DNA from: JBNJEM01 sp051745935
GTDB lineage: Bacteria; Planctomycetota; Planctomycetia; Pirellulales; Pirellulaceae
Direction of reading: 5' to 3'
DNA: 10,328 nt
Assembly (NCBI GenBank): GCA_051745935.1
Contig: JBNJEM010000255.1
Location: forward strand, 1-10,328
Within the stretch, counting starts at the first letter, position 1, and each line of letters opens with the position of its first letter. The notes beneath the pieces were generated by a model. The model saw only the letters and a program-made list of their open reading frames with translations. It made no database searches and was not told the origin of the DNA. Shown in pieces: positions 1 through 8,000 of this stretch. Both the position numbers and the translations under genes were made by a program.

Positions 1-65
1 ATCCAGAGAAAGCTATTGGCCATTTGCGCAACATGAACGATAATTCTGAGAGAGGAGATATGAGA

Positions 66-314
66 ATGGCGACGACTGATAAATCTACGCTGTATGACGA
101 ATTGCTTGACCTGCTGACAGAAGAAGCGAACGGGGATCGACTAGCCGCATTCCGTCTCCCGCCAGAAAAACAAAACCGCCTTGAGTTGTTATTGAAAAAG
201 AATGCAGACGGATCCATGTCTGCTGACGAACGCGGCGAACTCGAGGAATACGAGCGTCTTGAGCATCTTGGTCGAATGCTCAAAGCTCGGCTTCGTCAGA
301 AGAAGAATTCATGA
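66..314 (+). CDS. Small charged protein coupled to HNH endonuclease (antitoxin-like position)
   Basis: An 82-residue soluble protein rich in Glu, Lys, Arg and Leu, with no membrane segment or signal peptide. The C-terminal half (an ADERGELEEYERLEHLGRML segment) should form a long amphipathic helix. Similar segments occur, as far as I recall, in short proteins encoded just before compact HNH nucleases in planctomycetes and cyanobacteria. I chose the ATG at 66 because GGAG at 54-57 lies 8 bases upstream; in-frame ATGs at 24 and 60 are less well placed. Its TGA overlaps the ATG of the nuclease gene (ATGA, 311-314), so the two are probably translated together. An antitoxin or nuclease-accessory role is inferred from position and size only. 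Confidence 0.72.
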   Translation: MATTDKSTLYDELLDLLTEEANGDRLAAFRLPPEKQNRLELLLKKNADGSMSADERGELEEYERLEHLGRMLKARLRQKKNS

Positions 315-730
315 CTGCCAGGCCTTCGGCCGATCTGCGCCGACAAGTCATTCGACGAGCTGGCAACCGGTGTGAGTATTGCCTCATTCACCAGGATGAT
401 GCCATCGCTAGCCACCAAACCGATCATGTGATTGCTGACAAGCACGGTGGCTCAACAACTCTGTCAAATCTCGCTCTGGCATGCATCCTCTGCAACATCC
501 GCAAAGGAAGCGACTTGAGTTCGGTCGATCCTGAAACCAACGACGTAACGCCTCTTTTCAATCCTCGAACGCAACACTGGGAAGATCATTTTCGGTTTGA
601 AGACACGTCGATAATAGGGCAGACTCCGGTGGGACGTGCCACCGTGAGTCTTCTGCAACTGAATTCAGTTGAGCGTTTGGCTGAACGGCGGGAATTAGCC
701 AAAGCCGGCAGGCTGCCAACAGGTCGTTAA
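311..730 (+). CDS. HNH endonuclease
   Basis: A 139-residue compact HNH (beta-beta-alpha-metal) nuclease. Visible elements in order are a first zinc knuckle, Cys21-x2-Cys24 (CEYC); the catalytic Asp38-His39 in TDHVIADKHGG; Asn53 in SNLALAC; and a second knuckle, Cys58-x2-Cys61, followed by Arg64-Lys65-Gly66. The downstream segment (DPETNDVTPLFNPRTQHWED) is typical of the short stand-alone HNH family common in cyanobacteria and planctomycetes. All expected metal and zinc ligands are present, so the enzyme is probably active on DNA. Its start overlaps the stop of the preceding small gene by 4 bases, which suggests coupled translation. The biological target is unknown; defence nuclease or toxin-like nuclease are both possible. 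Confidence 0.88.
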   Translation: MTARPSADLRRQVIRRAGNRCEYCLIHQDDAIASHQTDHVIADKHGGSTTLSNLALACILCNIRKGSDLSSVDPETNDVTPLFNPRTQHWEDHFRFEDTSIIGQTPVGRATVSLLQLNSVERLAERRELAKAGRLPTGR

Positions 731-858
731 GACGTAGCGCTGAACATTCTCTCGGCCAAACAATCGCTGGGCCTTTGTCGCACCTCTACCTATCCTACCT
801 TGAAACTCTCGTCTCGCGAACTACAGACCCCGAAACCACTCGCTCGAAAGGAGTCAAC

Positions 859-1132
859 ATGTCACCCCGCAAGAGAGCTGCAACGTCGAAGCCGGTCGAC
901 TTTCACGACAAGTTACTGAAAGCTCTCAGCAAGGTCGATCGACCGGAGGATTTTTTCTACTTGTGGGGATCAGCGGCTGGTAATGCCGGGGCTGGACGTC
1001 GATGGGCTGGGCGCGGTGGGCTTGCCGCTGACGAAGGCGCAGGCTCGAAAGCTGATCAAGCTGTGCCAGCAGGCACCGTATGGCAAGGGGACCGAAACGG
1101 TTGTCGATACCGATGTGCCGCGATTGAATTGA
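859..1132 (+). pseudogene. Frameshifted, 3'-truncated 2OG-Fe(II) oxygenase fragment
   Basis: The ATG at 859 is preceded by AAAGGAG (847-853). The first frame gives MSPRKRAATSKPVDFHDKLL and continues to a run of six T (951-956). From about 956 the homologous sequence continues in another frame, with LVMPGLDVDGLGAVGLPLTK and then a segment ending CQQAPYGKGTETVVDTDV, before stopping at 1130-1132. I recognise this as the N-terminal region of a 2OG-Fe(II) oxygenase (prolyl-4-hydroxylase-like) family seen in planctomycetes. The iron-binding HxD...H core is absent because the gene breaks off about 90 residues in. A one-base slip in the T run plus loss of the 3' part makes this a decaying remnant. 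The family assignment is from memory; the frame switch is seen directly. Confidence 0.62.
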
Positions 1133-1572
1133 AACAATTGGGCGTTGATCGTTGGATCACCCTGGCGGAAGAGAAAGGGGGCGGATGAACCAATAGTTGA
1201 CGGTGGACACTTTGGTACTGGCATAGATGCTTAATTCTTCGCAGCATTATCGCTGCAGACACACGCGGGTTGATACTTGACACTTTCTGGACTGGTGTCT
1301 GCTACTGGAATAGCAGTCAATTGCGCCACAAACAGCCGCTGAACGCCGGCGGCATTCTACGGATAGATGCCCAAGCTAGCAAGTCATCCAACCCGGTTTC
1401 CTCTATGGTAAATTCGGCGTGTTCTGACACCTTTTACCCCCGCCACTCTCCAACGCGAAAAGCCCGGTGGCACGATGCCATGAGCTTCTCACGCCGCGCT
1501 GCCGGAGAACCACAGATTGCAGACTCTTGAGCAGAACCCCGCACCTGGGCATACGTTACATCCCGACCGATT
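1133..1572. other. Gene-free stretch, probably decayed accessory DNA
   Basis: About 440 bases with no ORF I can support on either strand. It begins right after the truncated oxygenase fragment. Two imperfect copies of a short segment (GTTGACGGTGGACACTTT at 1196 and GTTGATACTTGACACTTT at 1269, 14 of 18 positions equal) may be debris of insertion-sequence ends, but no transposase is present. I see no convincing promoter, tRNA or terminator. Confidence 0.4.
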
Positions 1573-2190
1573 GTGCGGTGCAAGTGCAAGCCCAGCCGTG
1601 ACGATGCCGCCGAGCTTCTTCGACTTTTCCAGTTTGGCATTGCTGGTCAGTAAGGTCACATGGCTGCATGCAGTAATCATGACGTCGCTCCCATCATCTC
1701 GAGTGAAAAGCCTGGGCGAACGCTCGCCCCACGCCCGGGAAGGGGGCGAGTGTGAGCCAGGCGCGATAATCACTCAGCGACAAGAACGCGTCAGTACATA
1801 AGAGCGCTAAGCAGGAACGTAGGAGGGTTGGAAGAGGGCACGGTAGGCAACGATGCCTGGCATATCAGCGGAGGGTTACCGGTCCCGGCGATGGAGCGGG
1901 GGGAAGGGGGGTCGGCCCCCCGTCTGGCACGTTCTCATGTCAAATGTGCCCCTCGGAGATTTTTTGAGAATCCGGTGTCCCGTGACCCGAAGTCAGGAAC
2001 AGCACGGAGGAGAGAAGGGAACCGACACGAGTGACAGTTCCGGGCGTTTCAGAATCGGGACCAAGCGGTCTGCGGACGACCGGCGGGCCCGGGTCGCTCT
2101 GAGCAGTGGAGCGTTTGTCTCGACATGGGCATGCCGGGCGTCTATGCTGCCGGGAGCGACAATGTTAGATGGTCCACGCCAGGGGGAGTT
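1573..2190 (+). mobile_element. Possible group II intron 5' remnant (structured RNA, no maturase)
   Basis: This stretch has no supportable gene but strong plus-strand RNA structure. An 11-bp stem joins 1720-1730 and 1743-1753 with one G-U pair. It is extended across an internal loop by CCTGG (1711-1715) with CCAGG (1757-1761). Other hairpins are GGCA-ACGA-TGCC near 1848-1859 and GGGGGG-TCGG-CCCCCC at 1906-1921. The sequence style (GCGATAATCACTCAGCGACA near 1762, GAGCGCTAAGCAGG near 1802) resembles domain I of bacterial group II introns, and a GTGCG at 1573 could be a 5' splice boundary. No reverse transcriptase or domain V was found, so at most this is a truncated element. The identification is from memory of similar sequences and is tentative. 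Confidence 0.33.
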
Positions 2191-2193
2191 ACG

Positions 2194-2709
2194 ATGAGGT
2201 TTAGCCTGCGCTGCACCATCCAGGAGCTTGCCCAACTCGCTCGCCGATACCAGGCCCGTTACCCGGGTGAGGACGACGAGTTGCAGGTCTTAAAGGAAAC
2301 GGTCGCCTCGCGTGGCTATCTCACCAAGGAGGAGCTTCGAGCGGTGGCACGTTGGAAATCACCCCGCAGTGCATGGCGGGTGGATGCGAACTCAGAGGAA
2401 TACGTCCGCGAGCTGACGAGATTTGCGCTATCTGCAGAGACGCAGCGTGCGAGGATTGAGATATTGACGCTGCTCGATGGGGTCCAGTGGCCGACGGCCT
2501 CTGTGGTGTTGCACTTCTTTCATCCAGAGCCTTATCCGATACTGGATTTCCGCGCACTCTGGAGTGTTTCCGTGGACGAGCCAAACCAGTATCGGTTCGA
2601 CTTCTGGTGGCAGTACGTCCAGTATTGTCGCAACATTGCTCAGCAGGCTCAGCTGACGATGAGAGAGCTGGATCAGGGGCTGTGGGAGTATTCGTCTGAG
2701 AATCAGTAG
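2194..2709 (+). CDS. Hypothetical protein, possibly HhH-glycosylase-like
   Basis: A 171-residue soluble protein. The ATG at 2194 is chosen because AGGGGGAG (2181-2188) lies just upstream. Features seen are a helical N-terminus, a 'GYLTKEELRAVARWKSPR' segment (41-58), and a central LLDGVQWPTASVVLHFFHPE (93-112) leading to YPILDFRALWSV (114-125). The tail is aromatic and rich in W and Y. The pattern 'G-V-x2-(P)-T-A-S-hydrophobic ... Y-P-hydrophobic-hydrophobic-D-x-R-A' is reminiscent of the HhH-GPD DNA-glycosylase core, where the conserved Asp (here Asp118) is catalytic. There is no bifunctional-type Lys 19 residues before it. I regard this only as a structural hypothesis. The gene converges on the Mrr nuclease gene 60 bases away and follows a degraded region. 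The exact family is not recognised. Confidence 0.75.
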   Translation: MRFSLRCTIQELAQLARRYQARYPGEDDELQVLKETVASRGYLTKEELRAVARWKSPRSAWRVDANSEEYVRELTRFALSAETQRARIEILTLLDGVQWPTASVVLHFFHPEPYPILDFRALWSVSVDEPNQYRFDFWWQYVQYCRNIAQQAQLTMRELDQGLWEYSSENQ

Positions 2710-2769
2710 CCACAAAAGTACCGATCGGCAAGGACGATGCGTGGACATCATGTGGAGGCCAGCATACGC

Positions 2770-3816
2770 TCATTCTTCTACTGCTTCCGCCAGTGTCCAG
2801 ATCCGCTTAAGTGGAAGTTCGGCCTGAAGCGTTTCGTCTAACTGTTCGTAATGCGCGAGCAATTGCTCAATCAGCTTATCCTGGTCCCAGAGTCGAACGC
2901 GAAAAAACTGGCTGGCCTTCTCCTTGTCGATCGAGGTCTTGAAACCTCCCCAGGAGACTAGCAACCCCTGATCCGCCTGAACGTTTTGCATCACGCCGAC
3001 GAGTTGATCCAACGTAGGACGATCAAGCGGGGCATCGCCGGACTTGACCTGAACGCAAATTCGAGGTTGTCCGAATCCAAGCGGACCAGGAGCCGCCAGA
3101 ATATCGATCCCTTTGTCGGGCCCTGGAGCGCTGACATGCGTCGTGTATCCTTGCGCTTGCAGCACGGCGTCGATAAGCCGTGCCATTGCGTGGCCTTTGA
3201 ATCTTGCCGAAATGTATTTCGCGATCTGATCACGAGCTGCTTGCTCAAGGTCAGTGGCTTCTTGCGCTGTGTCTTCTGGCTCCTCCCCCGTCACGCCCGA
3301 AATGTCGCCGGAAGATAGAGGCTCAGAGCCGGTCCACGCTCTTTCCTGCATTGATCGCACACGTCTTTCAGCATCGTTTCGCTTGACCTGACAAACGGTC
3401 ATGAATGCACCAAACGAGTACAAGATATCCTGGTCGAAGTTGGAACGGGGAATGTCCGTGGCAATCCAATCAACGGCTAGAGAATGGTAGTAGGGGTCAA
3501 CGGCGTCCGGGTGGAACTCATAGCAACCAGTGACCTGTCCGATGTGGATAGCCGCTTTATGCTTGCTCGGAAGTGCGACCCAGTCTTTCGGTGCGATCCG
3601 ATGACTAAAGGCCCAAATCTGGCCGAGGTTGTTGGAGATTCTTCCGTCGCTCGCCGCGGGGTATGTGTTGGTCAAGACGGCCCGCAATTCCTCTTTGCAG
3701 TCGATGGCGGATAGATCATGCTTAAGCCCCCACCAAGTCAAGTAGACGCAGTTATCGTCCAAGAATTTCTGTTCATGCTCACCATGCCTTCCTCCTCGCA
3801 CAAGCCAAAGTGCCAT
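2770..3816 (-). CDS. Mrr-type restriction endonuclease
   Basis: A 348-residue nuclease on the minus strand. The ATG at 3816 has an AGGAG ribosome binding site about 7 bases upstream. The N-terminal part (1-145, beginning MALWLVRGGRHGEHEQKFLD and including DWVALPSKHKAAIHIGQVTG) matches the modification-sensing or PUA/EVE-like head found in one group of Mrr proteins. A charged linker (about 146-195) follows. The C-terminal Mrr_cat PD-(D/E)xK domain (196-320) shows FKGHAMARLIDAVLQAQGY, then Asp238 in PDKGID and Gln256-x-Lys258 in ICVQVK, the usual D...QxK catalytic set. All key residues are present, so it is probably active, perhaps on modified DNA as other Mrr-family enzymes are. It lies next to a BREX-type locus, a common place for Mrr enzymes, and points away from the WYL gene. 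Confidence 0.9.
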   Translation of the reverse strand: MALWLVRGGRHGEHEQKFLDDNCVYLTWWGLKHDLSAIDCKEELRAVLTNTYPAASDGRISNNLGQIWAFSHRIAPKDWVALPSKHKAAIHIGQVTGCYEFHPDAVDPYYHSLAVDWIATDIPRSNFDQDILYSFGAFMTVCQVKRNDAERRVRSMQERAWTGSEPLSSGDISGVTGEEPEDTAQEATDLEQAARDQIAKYISARFKGHAMARLIDAVLQAQGYTTHVSAPGPDKGIDILAAPGPLGFGQPRICVQVKSGDAPLDRPTLDQLVGVMQNVQADQGLLVSWGGFKTSIDKEKASQFFRVRLWDQDKLIEQLLAHYEQLDETLQAELPLKRIWTLAEAVEE

Positions 3817-3919
3817 GCGAATGCTCCTAGTTTACTGGAATTTGACGACTTCAAAAGCTTTTAGGCTCATGGCGCACGCCACCTTCGTACGGCAGGAACG
3901 AAACCGGCATTTCAGGAAC

Positions 3920-4675
3920 TCACTCCTTTCCCGTGTACTCGGCCGCTGCCAGATGCTCCTCACAAATATGCTCAGCTAGGACCTTCGGTTCAAGAACGCG
4001 GGCATATCGGCCGAATCCTAGTATCCACCGCTTGAACTCCACGGTGTTACCCAGCTCGAAGGTGGCAACGACTGTTTCGCCATCGTCCTCGACGACCTGC
4101 TGGCTCGGATGCCATTGCATTTCCCGAAGACTCGTGGCCGCCCAGCCGGTGAACTCGGCCTGGATCGTTCGGGGATTCTGGGCGTGGAACACGCCGAACG
4201 CGCCCTCCAGGTGAGTGGCCAATGAAAAGTCAGCGGGTTTCTGGAATGTCTTGTCCAATCGATGCAGGCCCTGGATGCGGCTGACCTTCAGGGTCCGGAC
4301 GTCCTCGTAACAGACAAGGTAACCGATACAGTACAGCGAGGCGTGCAGCAGCACTACCCCATAGGGGTGAAAGTCGCTGATGACCTCGCGGCCCTTGCTG
4401 GCCGAGCGATACGCGGTCCGCACCGCCACCTGATTGAGGATGGGCTCGTTGATATATCGACCGCGGATGACTTTCTCCGCAAGTCCGACCAACGGGAGGA
4501 CGGCTTGCGTCGGGCAGCGTTCCATCCGGAAGAATCCAACCGCCTGAAATAAATCCGCGTCCGCGATCGGCTCTCGGAGTCGCCGGCGTATGTGCTGCAC
4601 TACTGAGATCGCAAAAGCGTCGGGCGTCTCGGCGTCACGGTTCACCCGCAAAGCTCTCACAAGCCTTAAGCCCAC
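3920..4675 (-). CDS. WYL-domain regulator lacking an N-terminal HTH
   Basis: A 251-residue protein. The reading frame opens at a stop (4682-4684), and the first start is GTG at 4675 behind a G run; other starts inside the first 10 codons are possible. The WYL domain spans about 80-150. It has PYGVVLLHASLYCIGYLVCY (104-123) at the ligand-binding strand and RTLKVSRIQGLHRL (127-140) at the 'frldRI' position. A C-terminal WCX-like extension (about 168-250) contains EFKRWILGFGRYARVLEP. WYL proteins usually carry a winged HTH ahead of this region, as in the BREX regulator BrxR. None is seen here, and the 60-70 residues before the WYL domain look helical. It is transcribed divergently from the HTH-pglW cluster 110 bases away, which fits a regulatory role. 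It may act with the separate HTH protein, or it may be a truncated gene. Confidence 0.8.
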   Translation of the reverse strand: MGLRLVRALRVNRDAETPDAFAISVVQHIRRRLREPIADADLFQAVGFFRMERCPTQAVLPLVGLAEKVIRGRYINEPILNQVAVRTAYRSASKGREVISDFHPYGVVLLHASLYCIGYLVCYEDVRTLKVSRIQGLHRLDKTFQKPADFSLATHLEGAFGVFHAQNPRTIQAEFTGWAATSLREMQWHPSQQVVEDDGETVVATFELGNTVEFKRWILGFGRYARVLEPKVLAEHICEEHLAAAEYTGKE

Positions 4676-4784
4676 CCCCCGCTAGATTTTTTGGCTCCAG
4701 GGTGGATTGTACGCGTCTGCATCGATTGGTAAGGTTACGGATGCTGTGACAGCTACTTCTTCCCTTCTCGGATGGGGATCGAAA
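4676..4784. promoter_or_regulatory. Divergent intergenic region between WYL and HTH-pglW genes
   Basis: About 109 bases separate the GTG of the WYL gene (minus strand) from the ATG of the HTH gene (plus strand). Both transcription units should start here, and any operator for the HTH or WYL protein is expected here. I could not find a convincing -35/-10 pair or a clear operator palindrome, so the assignment is from layout alone. Confidence 0.3.
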
Positions 4785-5009
4785 ATGGCGAGCGACCGGA
4801 CCCTCATTCGGGTCAAAGAGGCTGCGAAACTGCTTGGAGTCTCACCGAATACTATTCGGGCATGGGGCGCGATTGGCAAGATTCCGGAATACCGCCACCC
4901 GGTCAACAACTACCGGCTGTACAAGCGGGACGAACTGGAGGGGCTGATGAAGCGGTTGGAAGAGTCACCGAAGCCGACGAAGGCCTCCAAGCCGAAGCGA
5001 GACAACTGA
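4785..5009 (+). CDS. MerR/excisionase-family small HTH DNA-binding protein
   Basis: A 74-residue basic protein. Residues 7-52 form a MerR/Xis-like winged HTH. It has an RVKEAAKLLGVSPNTIRAWG helix-turn-helix (9-28), then a GKIPEYRHPVNNYRLYKRDE wing and helix (31-50) with the typical 'R-x-Y-x4-hydrophobic' ending. A Lys/Pro-rich tail (61-74) follows, and there is no effector-binding domain. The ATG at 4785 was chosen over an upstream in-frame ATG (4707) because it begins just before the conserved domain and has a GGGGA element 6 bases upstream. The gene ends 40 bases before pglW on the same strand and is probably cotranscribed with it. It is a likely local regulator, and a possible partner of the HTH-less WYL protein encoded divergently. 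An excisionase role is less likely, as no integrase is visible. Confidence 0.85.
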   Translation: MASDRTLIRVKEAAKLLGVSPNTIRAWGAIGKIPEYRHPVNNYRLYKRDELEGLMKRLEESPKPTKASKPKRDN

Positions 5010-5049
5010 ATCCACTTACTCGTCACCACGGGAGCCATCGGGGGACGGC

Positions 5050-8000
5050 ATGGCCAGCGCGAAGAACTGGGTGAGCGTCACGCAGTCCAGCTTCCCCTGG
5101 GAACGGGAAGCCCTCGACTTCGTGCGCGGCCGTTTTCCCACGCACGAACCCTACCGAGGCTGGTCGAACTTCGAGTTCATTGCCGACGATGGCACCATCA
5201 ACGAGGTCGATCTCCTCGTTTTCACCCCCCAGGGCTTCTTCCTCATCGAGATCAAAGGCCGACCCGGCCGGCTTTTCGGTGATGCCGGCACGTGGACATG
5301 GGAGAAGGACGGTAAGCTCACCACCGTCGATAATCCCCTCGTCCTGGCGAACGCCAAGGCGAAGAAGCTGCGTAGCTTGCTCCAGCGGCAGAAGGTATGT
5401 AAGAAGAAGGGTCCGCTTCCCTTCATCGAGGCCCTCGTGTTCTGCTCGGAAACGGACTTGCAGTGCCAACTCCAAGACACGGCGGCGTACCGCGTCTGCC
5501 TGCGCGATCGGGAAGCTCAGGGCAGCTCTCCGGCCCGCCCGGGGATTATGGCGGCACTGACACGACGCGAATGCCCCGGACTCGATTCGCGGCCGAAGGG
5601 CCCCCACGACAAGCCTACCGCCAAGGTCGTCAGCCAGGCTCTGGAGCAGGCCGGCATCCGCCCCTCACAGCGGTACCGCAAGGTCAGCGATTACACGCTC
5701 AACCAACTCATCGGCGAAGGCCCGGGCTACCAGGATTGGCAGGCGAGTCACGTCAAGCTGCCTGATTTCAAACGCCGGGTCCGCATCTACACCGTCCGTA
5801 CCGGCGCCACCGAAGACGAACGACGGACCACCGAACGGGCGGCCGAGCGCGAAGCCCAACTACTCGAATCCCTTCAGCATCCAGGCGTGCTCCGCCGCGA
5901 GGGTTTCACCGAGCACGAACTCGGACCGGCCTTGATCTTCGAGCACGACCCACAGGCAATTCCGCTCAACCATTACCTTGCGCAGCAGAAGGACGATCTT
6001 CCCGTCGACGTACGCATCGACTTGCTTCGACAAGTGGCCGAAGTCGTTCGATTTGCACACGACAAGAAGGTCATTCACCGTGGTCTCTGCCCCCAGAGCA
6101 TACTCGCCATCCCCAGCCCCGGCGGCCGGCCTCGCATCAAGGTCTTCAACTGGCAGGCCGGCTATCGACTCGCCAGTTCCACGTCGGGCGTATCCCGCGA
6201 AGTCACCGCCACGTCGCATGTTGATCGACTGGTGGAGGACGCGAGCACGGCCTACATGGCTCCGGAGGCGTCCGACGAGGCCAATCACGGTGAGCATCTC
6301 GACGTGTTCTCATTAGGTGCCATCGGCTACTTCCTCTTCTCCGGCTCGGCGCCGGCGGCGAACGGCGTTGAACTCAGCGAGAAACTGCGCGGCACAACGG
6401 GGCTGCAAATCAGCTCCGTTCTCAACGGCGCCGGCGAGTGGCTGCAAATGCTCGTGCAAGAGGCAACGCATCCCGTGGTGGCCAATCGCACGGACAGCGT
6501 TGCCGACTTCCTCAGCGTCCTGGATGAGGTCGAAGAGGAACTGACGGCCCCTGAGCAAGACTATGTGGACGATCCCACGCGCGCTCAACGAGGCGACATC
6601 CTGCCCGGCGGTTTCCATGTTCTGAAGCGACTCGGCCAAGGGGCCTGTTCGCTTGGATTGCTTGTCGAAAAGGACGACGAGGAATTTGTCCTCAAGGTCG
6701 CCAGCGAACCCGATCATAACGCTCGCCTGAAGGACGAAGCCGAAGTGCTCGGCAAACTGCGGCATCAGCACATCGTCGAGTTTTGCGGCGCGGTCGAAAT
6801 GGGAGACCGCCAGGCTTTCCTGATGCGGCCCGTGCTGGTGCAGGTCACGGTTAACGATCGTACCGAGAAACGTGTGGAGACGCTCGGTCAACGCCTTCGC
6901 AAGGAGGGGCGGTTGAGCGTCGACCTGCTCCAACGCTTCGGGAGGGACCTGCTCGATGTCGTCAACTACCTGGAAGAGCAAGGCATCTCGCACCGCGACA
7001 TAAAGCCCGATAACATCGCTGTCGGCCAGGTCGGCCGGGGCAGCAAGATGCACCTTATTCTCTTCGACTTCTCCCTTTCCCGCACCAGTGCCGAGAACAT
7101 CCGTGCCGGCACCACGGGCTATCTCGACCCCATGCTTCCGCTGCGTAAACCGCCCCGCTGGGACCTGCACGCGGAGCGCTATGCGGCAGCCGTCACGCTG
7201 TACGAACTGGCCACCGGCCCCAACAACCTTCCGCGCTGGGGCGACGGCACCACCGCCCCATCCCATCTTGATTGCGAGGCCACGATCGAGCCCGAGGCGT
7301 TCGATGCTCCCTTGCGCGACGCGTTTACGGAGTTCTTCCAGTGTTGTTTTCGTCGGAATCCGTCGGAACGGTTCGACAACGCGGAAGCCATGCGCGATGC
7401 GTGGCGCGAGTGCTTTGTTGGCATCGACCAGCCCGGTACGCTCTCCGACCACGAGGACGAGGACGAACTGCGTCGACTGCTGGCCGACGCCACGTTCGAT
7501 ACCCAGATCCCCGAACTCGGCCTGGGCACCCGTGCCACGAATGCCCTGGATCGCGCCAACCTCCTCACGGTCGAGGATCTACTCACTGTGCCCATGCGAC
7601 GCCTGCTGCGCCTACGCGGCGTGGGACACAAGACGCGGCGGGAGATTTCCTCGGCGGTCAAGATTCTTCGGGAGCGTTTGGGATCGCCTAAGCGGGAAGA
7701 CGTTACGACGGTCGAACCGCCGGACACCAACACCGATGAAACCGACGTTACGAACCTGAGTGTCGACCTCATTGCACAGCGCATTAGCCGTACCGGCTCA
7801 CGAGAAGGCGAGACGGCGCGCGGTACGCTCATGATGCTGCTGGGGCTGGGAGAAAGCATTCAGCGGCCAGCGGTCAGCGGTCAGCCAGAGCTGATAGCTG
7901 ACAAGCTGAATGCTGAGGGCTCTCCGTGGCCGAGCCAGTCCGAAATTGCCAGCGCCCTCGACGTCACCCGCGGCCGAATTGGGCAACTGGTCGGCCAGTT

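Noticed and set aside
1196..1297. Two similar segments as insertion-sequence ends
   Set aside because: They match at 14 of 18 positions and then diverge, stand as direct rather than inverted repeats, and no transposase is present. Kept only as a remark in the region entry.
1906..1921. GC-rich hairpin as an intrinsic terminator
   Set aside because: No T run follows the stem, and no gene ends just upstream.
2321..2773. Minus-strand open frame of 150 codons over the 171-aa gene
   Set aside because: The plus-strand frame has a good ribosome binding site and protein-like patterns; this one is low in complexity and overlaps it throughout.
6313..7452. Long open frame of 379 codons on the minus strand
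   Set aside because: It lies fully inside pglW, has no recognisable domain, and follows from the GC-rich codon use of the real gene.
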